NCBI GenBank assembly: GCA_010093485.1
Contig: MU001503.1
Location: forward strand, 951,132 to 1,015,131
Source: Karstenula rhodostoma CBS 690.94
Taxonomy: Eukaryota > Ascomycota > Dothideomycetes > Pleosporales > Didymosphaeriaceae
Reading direction: 5' to 3'
DNA: 64,000 nt
How positions within the stretch are numbered: the first letter of the stretch is position 1; each line of letters starts with the position of its first letter. The notes under the pieces were generated by a model. The model did not search any database. It was not told the DNA's origin and saw nothing but the letters and a program-made list of their open reading frames with translations. This document shows, piece after piece, positions 31,814-43,339 of this stretch. The position numbers were made by a program, and so were the translations under genes.

Positions 31814-33923
31814 ATGGCAGGACCTGGCGGAGGCCCCTCCAGGCGCAGCCACACAAAGTCCCGAAAGGGATGCAAAACCTGCAAGAAGAGGCACATCCGA
31901 TGTGACGAAACGTTTCCGCAATGGTAGGTATACATGCGATCAAATTCATTTAACGGTATGCTAACGAAAGCAGTCGCAATTGCACGAAACACCAAGTCCG
32001 CTGCGACTATCAGGATAGTCCACAGGCGTTGCAGCCTCCGGAATCACCAAGGTCTCCACAGCAACCGAACCTTCTTTGGACGCCTGAGATAGACGCAACC
32101 ATCGAGCAGTGGCGCCAGACAGGCGTCTGGCCGTTCGACCATTTGCCAGTCTACCCGCAGCCGCAATGGCGCATCTTTCCGAAAACCGACTTGCGTTTGG
32201 TGCACCACGTAGCAACCATCTCGAACGAAATGTTCTCGCACCGCACGTCCAAGCTCACACTCTGGACAGACATGATGCCAAAGTAAGCACTTCGTATTAT
32301 TACAACGTCGTCGTATTCGGGACGTTGCGCAAGCGAGCGAGCCGTGCTGACGACCACAGATTTTTTAGCATCGCCGCATCGCATCCATTCGTGATGCACT
32401 CTATTCTCGCGTTTTCTGCGTCGCATCTGGCGTGGATCAGTCAGTCGAGTGAAACGCGCAATCTCGCGTTTCATCACGCGGGCATCGCCTTGAAGGGTTT
32501 GCATGAAGGCATCGCGAACTTCACCAAAGTCAACTCCGATGCGGTGCTTGCGTCTTCGCTTCTCCTTGCATGGCAAGCAACCGATTGGTAGGTTCTTAAT
32601 GGAACTCACATGGCAACGAGCATGACTAACAACTGCAGGCGAGGTTGGGCTTCTCTGGTCACCGGGACGAAGACAGTAAGTGGCACATACTCCACAACGG
32701 CCCAATTTTTTAACGTGACGCAGGTCATTCAAGCAATGCAATCGTGGCGGCACGAGTCCATGTTCGCCGACTATATCGCTGAGCAGGCTCCGTTGCCTGG
32801 AAAGAGCTTCATGAACCAAAACTACTCACCCATCTCGTCCGAGACCCGACGGGAGCATCTCACCATCCTATCAGACATTCAGAGTTCCCTGGCACGACTT
32901 CAACCTTACCTCAGTCTAACCCGCCATGAACAAGAAGGAAAATGGGTCGAGCAGCTTCGCAACTACATCGAACGACTCCGGACATCTGGTGCCGCGCAAA
33001 CGGCCGAAGAACAATTTGGACAGCTATATGCCCTTCGCAAATGGCTCTTCTGGGTACCCATCTCACTGCTCGCCGCGAAGCACACTGATGCTACGGTCAT
33101 GGTTGTGCTCGCGCACTTTTACGCTACTGCACTGGCCTTGGAACCGATGTTCCCTGAAATCGGTGCCGTTTTTTGCGCCAACCGCTCTCTGGGTCCTTTG
33201 GAAGAGATCGTGCTCATCGTCCATGGCTACCAGAACCCATCCTACGACGACCGCACGCAGTCCGTCTCGTATCTGATTCATTACCCTAACGACGTAGCAA
33301 CGTCATACAAGGCTCGTCGAGATTGGATGCGGCAACAGGCTGGGGAAGGTTCACCCGTTCCCCAAACGCCATACGGGTTGGAGGCGCTGAACATGGACTT
33401 GCAAAACTTGGCGCAGTATAGCTATGGTCAGAGCCTCAGTCCAGCATTCGCGCCATCGCCCCTGAATTTCTTCCCGGCGTCTACACTGCCCGGATTGGCC
33501 TCCGGTCCCACTTCGCCATACCTCGAGGTACCGCAAGTGCCACGCACAAGCGTCGATCTCTCATACAGTAGTCCGTCCTACACAACTCCGCTGGGGTCTC
33601 CTGCGACCGGTCCTCATTACTCGGTCCCGGAGCAACCACATCCATTCAGTTTTGGTATGCCTCCTATGGGATACCACCCCAGCGGGTTCGTGACGGCTCC
33701 TACTCAGATCTGGACGTAAAGACACGAGGCTGAACCATCGTCCAGGGATCCCAGAAGGTTGAAGCCGCAGCCCCCGCCCAACGCTGGACATATCCCACAA
33801 CCCATCCCGGGCCAGGCACCAACCCTCCCACCTGTATCCACCCAGGCGTATGGCTCGTATCACAGCCCCGGTCCGCAACTACCTCCCATACAGTTCAGCC
33901 ATGACCAGCGCAAGATGCCTTGA
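31814..33923 (+). CDS. Zn2Cys6 fungal transcription factor
   Basis: Exons 31814-31923, 31974-32282, 32360-32587, 32639-32675 and 32724-33716, plus a proposed last exon 33755-33923. Introns have clear branch sites (for example GCTAACG, ACTAACA). The binuclear cluster is CKTCKKRHIRC..C..C..C with Cys at residues 20, 23, 30, 37, 40 and 47; intron 1 splits the Cys37 codon. Basic residues (RRSHTKSRKG) precede it. Residues 100-420 form the helical regulatory region common to sterol/lipid-type regulators (SHPFVMHSILAFSASHLAW). The tail is Pro/Ser/Tyr-rich. Without the last intron the frame stops at 33719 (..TQIWT); with it 55 more residues follow, ending QLPPIQFSHDQRKMP. That intron would be only 38 bases (29 with the other acceptor), so the end is uncertain. 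Target genes unknown. Confidence 0.82.
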
Positions 33924-36877
33924 CTGAAGTGAGGCGCAGTCAATGCATGTCACCTACGCTAGTCTAGGCTGTGAACAACAACGAATAGCTACGCTCGCTC
34001 GACTATTCGGCTTTATACACCACACCACACCATCACGACATGAACGATTTTCCGATTTACGCATAACCTTTGGCTTTATTGCTTTCCGCGCCACAATACA
34101 AGACCTTCCCGGTCTAGATGTCAGTTTCTTGATGAATCGCGTCAACCTTGGATATCACGATTCACGATCGGTCACCACGCTCCCCTATACCCCTGCAACA
34201 GCTTTGTACATGCTTTGGCTGTTCGCTTCTTGGGACTGGATAGAACCGCAGGCAGCATGACGTAGCAATGGGCTACGATGGCGTCACATTTTGTTTTCTA
34301 TGTTTTCTCTATTGCTGTTTATCTCTTTTTACCATGTATGATATACCTTGAAGAACGGTCGGACGAATTCGGCGCCGGCCGTTGCTCTGTTGGAAGGATC
34401 TGGCGGCTTCGAAAATTCACACGGTGTTTTGCATACCTTTTGACAGACGTTACAATGGGCGGGCGCGATGACGCGCGTGGTATATCCCGCTCTTGCAGCG
34501 GTAGATGTACCGATGTCTCAGTCTCCATTGCTATTCTTAGAGGCCTGCGTAGCCATAGCCAAAGGGGTAGATGAGGCAGCTCCAAAGGCTGAATGCAAGT
34601 GCGGCACTATCGGCAAATCAGATAGTGCGCTCCTGTACAACGAGTACCTACATTCCTGATTCCCTGCCTTGGCGCTGTCACCGGTGAAAAACACGTGGAC
34701 AAGCAAGACCCGCCATGTGAAAGCAGTCCGCATGGGGATGCGCCCTCGCCCTGCCCTTCCACTCGGCTGGGGCCCTTCGTGCTGCATGCATGCACCGACC
34801 GAAGCAACAGCAAGCAGCAGTGACATCTATCTACCTACCAGCCATGTGGCAGGGGACGCACCGCGCCGAAAAGGGTCATCAATTGAGATCGATCTCCTTT
34901 TGGACTGGTCTAGATCGCTACAGGCGACGGGTGCTCTGCGCGACCCCGGCCGATGCATGTATGCCTCCCCCATACCTACATACATGCCGGTATTGTGCAC
35001 CGCACGGCGCACGGTTTCCGCACACGGTTGCGGGTGGCACGTTTCGTTTTGCCCCCGTCGAGAGAAAGTTCCTGAAATAGAATAGCACCCATCCCACACA
35101 GCACACGCACCGCACCGCACTCAACACCACCCTCCGTTCGCATTCGCATTGGAAAATCCATGACGTAAAACGTGGCCGCCGCCCAACCCCCAACCCCCAA
35201 CCCCGATCCAACCCACCGCTCAACCACCTTCTGCCTAGGCATCGCGCTGATTGGCCACTTTGCGTGTACATAGGGCGTGCAGGGCTGGGACAAGGGCGCG
35301 GTTTTCGTCCCGTCGCCTATCAGATCCTGCTCGTCCTCCTCCGGTGGATGTCCCGATCGCCTAACGCATCAGATTGGTTGTTGCATCCACAAGCTATGTT
35401 TCCCTCTGCGGTCGCGCTTTTGCGTGTGGCGCCAGACGGTAGGTACCAAGCATGTCTCCTCGATGAATCAGACTACGTCCCCAACCACTACACTACCTCC
35501 TAGCCCCCGACGCCACACTATACCACCACAGGTACACAACGAGCGCGTGCAATTATCCTCTGTTAAGCTTTCCCCCCTTCCACCACTTGTGCATTAGCGT
35601 CAGATAAGTGTCGGTTGCAGCACGTGGTCGGCTACGGAGGCCGGGAAACGCACCAGGGCAGGGCAGGGCCTGGCCTGAAAATAGCACGCAGCGCAGCGCA
35701 GCGCTAGGCGGTTCGGGAAACGAGTGCGAAAGGGTGATCGACGGGGTGCGTTTGGCGTTGGGATGGATGGCTGTTCCGCAGCGAATGGGGCGTGTGGCGG
35801 TGCACGCAAACCGGTGAGGAACGCGATCGTCGCGAGGATTGGCTGTGTGCGGCGCGCGGTGTGTGGGTGCTGGATGTACAGTACAGTGTAGTGTAGTGTA
35901 GTGTAGGTACAAAGTAGGTGTGTATGTGTGCTGGCGAGGCGGCGTGAGGTACACAGCAAGGCGTCCCAGTACCAGTGGCATACATGGCTCCACAGGGCTA
36001 CCTACCTACCTAATCACTATGCTGTAGCATCCACGATGAATCAATCAATTAAGCAATCAATCAGATCATCAGCGACTCGTTCCGCCGCCACGCGCCCCCT
36101 CCCCCCTAGCAATCAATTCTGTTAGTCACAGTCCGCCATCCCATCCCTCTTATCGACCCTCCGCTCCTCCGCTGACAGTATGCCAAGCGTGGTGCTGAAA
36201 TCCCGTCCCGACGCTGCGAACCCCGCTAGCCCCGAAGAGGAGATGAAAGGGCCACGGCAAAAAAGGCTGGGCCGTGCACGCGTGCGTGCGTGCGTGCCTC
36301 GGGAGCAGCCATGTGTGCGGCGGCGTCTTGGCGGGGTTAGTTGGATGGGGCTCGCTTACCCCTGGTGTGTCGCTCAGAGATGAGATGGAGTGGAGGTTGG
36401 GAGGGGCGGCTTGGGGGCCGAGGTATGGATCGGGTTTGTGAATGGACCGGCTTTTGAGCGTTCGGGGGAGCGGTGAAGTGGGGACGGAGTTGTGCCTTTC
36501 TCGATTTGTGCACGAGCAGTGACTATCACTACTGTGATGGGAGTTCTGCTTTCGCGTCTGTGGCTATCCTCAGCCTTGGAAAATGAAAAGCGCTTCGACA
36601 TTGGAATTTTTTTCTTTCTTGAGATGCAAGTAGCTTGGAGAACGATACAAGCTTTCGATTAGCTGGGAGGTGTTGAACATGATTTGATCGTGATGAACTA
36701 CAATGTTTCCTTGTCATCCCTCGACTTCAAAACGAAGAACGACGCATTAACACCATGTTATAGTACGAAGCTGGGTTGCAAGAGCACACTCTGACGACAC
36801 AGAAAAGCTCGATTAGAGTGACGTTCCAGTCGGCTAAGACATCGTCATCTGCTCCAAGGGTCGTCTGCTCCAGGCCT
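33924..36877. other. 2.95 kb without a recognised gene
   Basis: Holds the 3' ends of the regulator gene (left) and of the minus-strand NDH2-like gene (right). Frames are short and low-complexity. No RNA gene or transposon remnant was recognised. Confidence 0.4.
35886..35906. repeat. (TGTAG)n microsatellite
   Basis: About four consecutive GTGTA/TGTAG units just after a GTACAGTACAG run. Confidence 0.75.
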
Positions 36878-38191
36878 TCACCACTTCCTAGCAATGTCTC
36901 TTCCCCCGATCTTATTGAAGAACCAGCTTATGCCAATCATCACCGTCCGTCTCCAGCTTCTCGGCCAGTGGTAGATACTGCCACTCCTCCACGCCAACCA
37001 CGCCGACTGCCCCGTCCACTCCTCCTCCCCGCCAATGACACCATCATGCTGACCTAGATAGGCAATGTTGGCTCGCTGCTTGTATTCAAAAGCCTTCGCG
37101 GGTCCGTCGGCCTGGTTGAGCTCCTCGGCAAGGTACTGCGCCTTCTGCAGTGCTACTTCGGCCAGGGTGGGAAGCGTATAGCCGTCGATGTCAGCGGAGT
37201 CGCCCAGAGCGTAGACGTTTTCGATGAGCTGGTCGTTCGCATCGAACACTCGGAGCCGTTTATCTGTTACGATGCGTTGCAGCTTCCCGTCCTTCTTGAC
37301 GTCCAGCTTTTCGACCAGGGGGTTGGTTCCGTTCCCGGTTGCCCAGATGAGCATACCATAGCGCACTTCGCCGTGCTCCTTGGTCCAGATAGCCCCAGCG
37401 TCGACCTTTTCGATATGGCTGCTCGTCCGAACTTCCACGCCTCGCCCCTCGAGCTTCCGCGCTGCGTACTCCCCAAGCCGCTTGTCGAACGTACCCAGCA
37501 GCGCCGGCGCAACATCGTGGATCTCGATGGTGACTTTGCCGTCCAGGTGCGGATACACGTGCCTCAACTCGTGGTCCCAGAGGTCGAAGAGCTCGGCCGT
37601 CGCTTCGATGCCAATTGCGCCGCCGCCCACTACCAAAATGCGCAGCATGTCGCGCTGTTGCTTGTCCGTCAACCCAGGGGTCGACGCTGCATCGAGCATG
37701 TCCAATATCCGCTTCTGAATCTTACGGGCGTCGTCCGTCGTCCTGAGGAAGATCGCATGTTCCAGCGCTCCCGGGGTGCCGAAGGTCTGCACATCGCATC
37801 CCGGCGCGATAACGAGCTTGTCATATTTGAGCTCGAAGGAGTCGACGTCCTTTAGATGTTCTTCGGTTATGTCGGAATGAGTCGCCTTGCACTGGAGCGT
37901 CCGAGAGGAGAAATCAATGTCCTCGACACGGGCATTGTAGAAGGAGAGACCGGGAAGCTTGTTGCGGCGGCGTACCGGCTCTTCCGCGAGGCGGAAGTTG
38001 AACATGCCTGCCGCCGCACTGGCGAGGAGAGGTGTGTATTGTATTGTTCGCGAGGGCGATATGACCGCGACATTGTACTTCGCAAGGGATAGCGCGTGAG
38101 AGATTGTGAAGCCGCCCCAGCCACTCCCGATAATTGCGATGACAGGTTTGGATGCCATTTCGTTGGGGGTTTCGTGAGTGTTCGAATCCAT
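36878..38191 (-). CDS. Type II (alternative) NADH dehydrogenase-like flavoprotein
   Basis: A single exon of 437 aa starting at MDSNTHETPNEMASKP; upstream in-frame codons lack an ATG. An FAD-binding motif, IIGSGWGGF (residues 20-28), opens the first Rossmann fold. The NAD(P)H-binding motif is ILVVGGGAIGIEATAEL at about residues 185-201. The second flavin motif is ENVYALGDSADIDG at about 340-353. The C-terminal end WRRTVMIGISWFFNKIGGRDIARKW is typical of NDH2-type proteins that associate with membranes. Such enzymes pass electrons from NAD(P)H to quinone without pumping protons. There is no convincing mitochondrial presequence, so location is open. AIF-like oxidoreductases are close relatives and an alternative name. 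It is divergent from UCH37. Confidence 0.82.
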   Translation of the reverse strand: MDSNTHETPNEMASKPVIAIIGSGWGGFTISHALSLAKYNVAVISPSRTIQYTPLLASAAAGMFNFRLAEEPVRRRNKLPGLSFYNARVEDIDFSSRTLQCKATHSDITEEHLKDVDSFELKYDKLVIAPGCDVQTFGTPGALEHAIFLRTTDDARKIQKRILDMLDAASTPGLTDKQQRDMLRILVVGGGAIGIEATAELFDLWDHELRHVYPHLDGKVTIEIHDVAPALLGTFDKRLGEYAARKLEGRGVEVRTSSHIEKVDAGAIWTKEHGEVRYGMLIWATGNGTNPLVEKLDVKKDGKLQRIVTDKRLRVFDANDQLIENVYALGDSADIDGYTLPTLAEVALQKAQYLAEELNQADGPAKAFEYKQRANIAYLGQHDGVIGGEEEWTGQSAWLAWRSGSIYHWPRSWRRTVMIGISWFFNKIGGRDIARKW

Positions 38192-38993
38192 CTTCGAGGG
38201 GTTCTTCTTCACCTCACGAACATGTGAACCTGTCCCTCATATTTACGTTGTTGCAGGGACTTTTGACGTCACGATCAGTGGAGCTAATGGACAAGGATAC
38301 AAGCCTTGTAGGTGTAATACAGAAATCTGTTGGAGTTCGCCGGTATTACGCCGAGCGTCCTCCATGGTCCGAATTTCGATCTCCAAAGGATAGACATGGA
38401 AGACTGCAATAAATATACTCAGATATACACAGGCAGGATAGGTGAATTGATGGTCTCCGTAAATTTTGCCCATTCCACTGTTGTCATGACGAATAACCTA
38501 CGATAACGTATGTCGCTCTGGCAGTTCACTCCCCATCATGAGACACTCTAGAGCCGTAGTGCTTGTCAATCAGCGCCCCATATGCACAGTGGGTGTAGGG
38601 TAAACTCGAACACCCTTGCTACAGACGTTACCCCAAAGCGTCCGAGTTTTCTTTGCGCACGCTGTGTTGAGTAGAATCAGAATACCCCTGTTTTGCGTTT
38701 GGCATCGAGCCTAAAGAAAGACTTGTGTCGTGTGTTTATCGCGTCAGGTAGAGCCAAAGTGTGATAGATGAGTCCGGGCGGCTCCGAGCAAGGACCGAGC
38801 CTTTGAGGTTGAGATGAAGGTTGAGGTGAAGGTTGAGGTATTGCGTCACTGGATAGGCCTTCCTTTCCGAGCTGTCGGAATTCTTCCGACCGCGAACTTC
38901 GGGCCGACATCAATCCCGGCGCCAGCGAACCAGACTCCACCGCCGCGACAACTCGCCCTTGCCTTCGACATCTCATCCAGACATCCCAGAACC
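38192..38993. promoter_or_regulatory. Divergent promoter of the NDH2-like gene and UCH37
   Basis: About 800 bases between two starts pointing apart. A short direct repeat of GTTGAGGT/GGTTGAGA lies at about 38805-38840, before the UCH37 start. No other feature. Confidence 0.4.
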
Positions 38994-40100
38994 ATGTCCG
39001 GCGGCTGGAACACCATAGAGAGCGATGCGGTACATCTCCTGCTTCCCCCGGTCTACCTACACCAGCTGACAAATTCATAGGGCGTCTTCACGTACCTCAT
39101 CGAGAAGCTCGGCGTTAAGGACGTGCAGTTCGAAGAGCTGGTAACACTGGACTCAGAAGAACTCAGGCGCCTCGGAAAGATCTACGGCGTCATATTCCTC
39201 TTCAAATACCCCACCGGCGAGGAGCGGTCCGACACACCCAGAGATGGCATCTTCGACCACGACGCGGCAAACAGCATCTTCTTCGCCGCGCAGACAATAC
39301 AAAACGCGTGCGGCACGCAGGCACTGCTGAGCGTGCTGTTGAACAAGGATGGCGAGGTACATATCGGCAAAGACCTGAAAGAATTCAAGGAGTTCACGCA
39401 GGAGTTTCCGCCAGAGGTGAGCACGCGTGGCGAGCATGGGATGGTGGGGTAAATGCTCACACCTTCACACAGTTCCGTGGCGAGACGCTCTCAAACTCGG
39501 ACGTCATCCGCGAAGTACACAACTCGTTTGCGCGGTCCTCGCCATTCATCGACGAGACGCAGCGCACCGCCACAGAGGACGACGACGTCTACCACTTCAT
39601 CGCGTACGTTTACCCCGCCTCCTACCTCCCGACCTAAACATACTGATGTGAAGCATAGCTACACCTCCGTCAACAACATCCTCTACGAGCTCGACGGCCT
39701 CCAGCCCGCACCCATCTCCCACGGCCCCTGCACCCCGCAGAAATTCCCAGACGCCATCGTCCCTGTTCTCCAGCGCCGCATCAACCGCTATCCCGCCACA
39801 GAAATTCGCTTCAATCTGCTCGCCTGCGTGCAAGACCAGAGGATCCGCGCGCGCGAGATCGGCGACCAGGAGGCGCTGGAAGAGCAGGAGGAGAAGCGGA
39901 GCGCGTGGTTGTGGGAGAATGCGCTGCGGCGGCATAACTTTGTGGGCTTTGTGGGCGAGCTGATGAAGGGCGTTGTGAAAGCGAAACTGGCGCAGAGCGA
40001 AGGCGCGTACGACAAGTGGATTGAGGATGGTAAGGCGAAGACGAGGAAGCGCATGGAGGACAAGAGGAAGCAGGGCATCGCGAGTGACGGTATTGATTGA
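38994..40100 (+). CDS. Ubiquitin C-terminal hydrolase UCH37 / UCHL5 (peptidase C12)
   Basis: Exons 38994-39029, 39081-39416, 39473-39603 and 39659-40100; 314 aa. The catalytic residues are all present: Gln83, Cys89 (in QNACGTQALLS), His165 (in DVYHFIAY) and Asp180 (in ILYELDGL), one position from the human UCHL5 numbering (82/88/164/179). The C-terminal region has the RRHNFVGFVGELMKG helix of the UCH37 DEUBAD/ULD domain, followed by a Lys/Glu-rich tail (KTRKRMEDKRKQG). This tail binds the proteasome receptor Rpn13 in animals and in fission yeast Uch2. The enzyme trims ubiquitin chains at the proteasome. Exon joins keep every motif in frame. It is absent from budding yeast but usual in filamentous fungi. 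Confidence 0.93.
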
Positions 40101-40633
40101 TGTGGAGGGGGCATGGCGGTGGATACATAATGTGTAAAAACGCACGACATCACGGCAGAACTTGGACAACGGCTCTGCCTACGAAACATACGATACCTTG
40201 GTAACATGTTTACCTGTTTACTGTGCTGGTGAATCACGAGGATGGCATTACTAAACTATCTACTAACAGACCGACTTCCGTCCTACAATGCTCGGCTTAT
40301 GTTCCACAGTGACTTCGTTATACTAACCATACTCGAAATGCGCAGAACTCCACGCTATGACAATGCATCAACGCTACATGGGTAGGAAAGAAAAAAACGA
40401 ACGGATCGTGGCTGTGTGCATTTCATCGTAAAGGGTTGTGAGTCGTGATAAGGCGGTGGGAGCATTACGCATTTCGATTGTTCAACAGCATGATTGCGAA
40501 CCGGTGAAAGAAGGCAGACGATAACATCTCAGACATGCGCGATAGGGGTGTGTTGTGTGGCGAAGCTCGCGCATGTCCAAAAGGGGTTGTGTTGTGCTCA
40601 GCCTCAGCGGACGATATTGTGGCTTCGGGACAC
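40101..40633. other. Convergent 3' regions
   Basis: About 530 bases between the stops of UCH37 and the next minus-strand gene, holding both 3' untranslated regions. Nothing else recognised. Confidence 0.4.
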
Positions 40634-43339
40634 TCACAGCTCGTCCCTGTCAGGCTCGGCCGACGAATCGCCTTCTTGGGATAGAATCTGGTCGATCTGT
40701 ACAATTTCCGGTTCTGGTGAGCCTTCGTCCAGTGTCTCGGCGGCTACGTTCTCTTCGTTGATTAGACTTTCAGCTTCAGGCGAGGCAGATTCAAGTGGTA
40801 CATCGAATCCTTCGGTTGCAGATGGCTCAACATCGGTATCCTCAGCAGCCATGGGTTCCTCAGCAATGGGTTCCTCAGCCATGTACTCCTCACTAATGGC
40901 CTCCTCAATAATGGGTTCTTCGGCAGCAGGCTCCAGTGCGATAGGCTCTTCGGCAAGGGACTCTTCGGTCATGAGATCCTCAGAAACTGATTCTCTATGA
41001 ATGGTCACCTCAGCGTCGGGAGCCTCGATTGAGACGGAGGGAGACATGGGTTCCGTTGCCGTGAAAGACTCTGCAGAAGCTGCTTCAACACTTGACACCA
41101 TTGGCTCTGCCGACACTTCGCTTCCCGAGACATGCTCGGTATCGATGGCTTGGTCCTTGATCGTCTCGGTGTCGTCCATGCTGACGACTTGTTCAGCAAA
41201 CTCCTCCGCGATCAAATTTGCAGGCTCAGCGCTCTCGTCGGCATCTTCAGCCTCAGCCGATGGCACCGTCACTGCGTCGAAATCATCCACTGGAGACGGC
41301 GAGGGAGGAAGTACCATCTCCTCAACCACAGTGGTATCAGATGCTGGTAGTGACCAAGTCTCTTGAGGACTATCCAGTGTCTGCACTTGCGTGACCATTA
41401 GCGTAGAGAACGAGGTCGCTGTCATCGTAGCTGTAGAGGTGACCACGACTGGAACCACAGACTCCGCGATGTGCTCCAAGGGAACCTCGGTCGCCAGATC
41501 CAAGGTAGGCTGAGGAAGGTTCCAGTTGGGGTTTGAGTTAGTCAACAGAAGGAAAACGAGCCCTCCGAGTATCAAAATGAACAAGTTTCGTGAATCCCGA
41601 AGTTGCAGAACGAAATAGTTCTTTAGTAGCGTGCCCAGCGGGATCTCTTCAACGCGTGGTCGACGAGATCGCGAACGGGTTCGATGCCGGGATCGGCTAC
41701 GTGAGCGAGACAGCATACGAGGCATTTGAAGCACAGGAGGAATTTGTGCTGCAGCCTTTGCGCGCTCAGCCTTCAATGCATCTTCCAAAACGCGGAATCG
41801 TCCAGCAACGCCGTTGGCCTCCATGAGCGCCTGAGCTTCGAATTCGACTCTGATGGCTTCTTTGGCTTCTTCAATCTTTTCAGTGAGCGTCTCTTCAAGC
41901 TTCTTCTTCTCTGCAGCTTCTTCCTCTAGCTTCCTCTGCAGCATGACTGCTTCTGCCTCGGTCTTGATCTGGAGCTCGGCTTCCTCTAAACGTCGCTTCG
42001 CTTCTGCCTCCTCCTCCAACTTCCTCTGCGAAGTAGCCTCTTCCTCCATTTGACGCTTCAGCTCGGCCGCGTAGAGTGCTTTTGCCTTTGCCTTTTCTTG
42101 TTCTTGCTCCAGCCTTTTGTCCAGAGTCTTCCGGACTTCATGAGGGATCCACGGCGCGATTTCCACGTCACATCTCTCCATCTCGCTCCAAGCTGCTACC
42201 CAAGCGCCCGCACGCATTAAACCATTTGCTGCGTATATTTTGATATCCCATCTCTTTGTACCTGCACCGACGCCATGGCCTGGCTTCTTCACTTGTCGGT
42301 GGCAATCCAAGCACACACCTGCATCCTCTGAATTAGGTGTAGGATATCTTGTTTCAGAATCCTCCTCTACGGTGATTGTGCCTCCGCTCATGCGACTGCC
42401 TCGCCCTGCTCCCTCGTCTGCTGCATGTGTGTGCTCGTCGTCATACTCCAGAGCGTCTTCGTCGTCCGAGTCAGGCGCAACAAAGTGCCCACATTTGAGC
42501 AACCGGGGCGTTTTCAGCTCAAGGCTTTCAAGTATCCGCTCCTCTAGCACATCGTATTCGTCGCGTGGATGTTGGATCAAAAGGCCTCTCCGCATTAACA
42601 CGATATCTTGAAGCTTCTCTTCCAGGATCTTGTAGTTCTCCACTAGCCATTCCGGCATGATCTTAATCATCATATCAGGCGTGTAGGGCATCTGCATCGG
42701 CAGTATCGTGACGTGGAGCAGCACCAGCGGCAACGGCTGGGGCGTTGCACTGGCCCGTACTTGTTGAGCTTGGTACTCCCTATGCATGCTGTCCCTGTGC
42801 GACCGTGATCGGCGCGTGCCTGTGGTTGACACCGAATCAGACCTCCCGCTCTTGCTTGGTGTTGTAAGCTTGTAGCTCCCTTTTGTGCGCTCTCGAGGTG
42901 CTTCCAGTGCAAGTGACGGCGCTGGAGACGCCATCTGCATGGCTCGTACCGAAGATGGGTTGCGAAACGGGGGACGTTCTTTGCGAGGCGAGTATCGTGA
43001 TTCGAGGGCGTCAGCCGGCGTTACTGGCTTAGAGGCTACCGAGATTTCGGATGGGAGCGACGAGACGAAGCTGTTGTCGGTCATAGTGGAATCGCGACGG
43101 GATGACGAAAATTTGGATGGGAGCGACGTGTATGAACCATTGTACGGCTCTGGTTCGTCCAGCAGCTCGTGCTCGCTCTCGATGCTGGGGATGGCTACGT
43201 CGGCTCCCGACATTGACATGTCTGACGTGAAAGACACGTCGCCTTCTTCGGACGGCGAGGGCGGCTCTAGATCCTCTGCATCTTCGTAGATTGCGAAGGG
43301 AGCTGCACCCGGCGGGGGTGAGTGGTGGATTGTGGTCAT
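40634..43339 (-). CDS. Large single-TM protein with coiled coil, RS stretch and C-terminal RDEL
   Basis: A single exon of 901 aa. Residues 1-205 are Ser/Pro/acidic and disordered. Residues 205-290 form a conserved-looking block (LVLLHVTILPMQMPYTPDMM..MPEWLVENYKILEEKLQD..LKTPRLLKCGHF). A CLDC pair lies near 343-346. Residues 400-505 are a strong coiled coil (KLEEEAEAKRRLEEAELQ). Residues 543-562 are an Arg/Ser stretch (SRSRSRSRHRTRSRSRR). One hydrophobic helix is at about 585-600 (NLFILILGGLVFLLLT). The last 300 residues are acidic with degenerate EEPIAEEP-type repeats, and the protein ends DRDEL. Homologous fungal proteins have been labelled pathway-specific nitrogen regulator, a name I would not trust. 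The layout fits an ER or nuclear-envelope membrane protein with a lumenal tail. Function unknown. Confidence 0.8.
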   Translation of the reverse strand: MTTIHHSPPPGAAPFAIYEDAEDLEPPSPSEEGDVSFTSDMSMSGADVAIPSIESEHELLDEPEPYNGSYTSLPSKFSSSRRDSTMTDNSFVSSLPSEISVASKPVTPADALESRYSPRKERPPFRNPSSVRAMQMASPAPSLALEAPRERTKGSYKLTTPSKSGRSDSVSTTGTRRSRSHRDSMHREYQAQQVRASATPQPLPLVLLHVTILPMQMPYTPDMMIKIMPEWLVENYKILEEKLQDIVLMRRGLLIQHPRDEYDVLEERILESLELKTPRLLKCGHFVAPDSDDEDALEYDDEHTHAADEGAGRGSRMSGGTITVEEDSETRYPTPNSEDAGVCLDCHRQVKKPGHGVGAGTKRWDIKIYAANGLMRAGAWVAAWSEMERCDVEIAPWIPHEVRKTLDKRLEQEQEKAKAKALYAAELKRQMEEEATSQRKLEEEAEAKRRLEEAELQIKTEAEAVMLQRKLEEEAAEKKKLEETLTEKIEEAKEAIRVEFEAQALMEANGVAGRFRVLEDALKAERAKAAAQIPPVLQMPRMLSRSRSRSRHRTRSRSRRPRVEEIPLGTLLKNYFVLQLRDSRNLFILILGGLVFLLLTNSNPNWNLPQPTLDLATEVPLEHIAESVVPVVVTSTATMTATSFSTLMVTQVQTLDSPQETWSLPASDTTVVEEMVLPPSPSPVDDFDAVTVPSAEAEDADESAEPANLIAEEFAEQVVSMDDTETIKDQAIDTEHVSGSEVSAEPMVSSVEAASAESFTATEPMSPSVSIEAPDAEVTIHRESVSEDLMTEESLAEEPIALEPAAEEPIIEEAISEEYMAEEPIAEEPMAAEDTDVEPSATEGFDVPLESASPEAESLINEENVAAETLDEGSPEPEIVQIDQILSQEGDSSAEPDRDEL

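Noticed and set aside
40494..41366. Plus-strand Ser-rich frames
   Set aside because: Antisense shadow of the acidic repeat tail of the RDEL protein (Glu/Ala codons read backwards as Ser).
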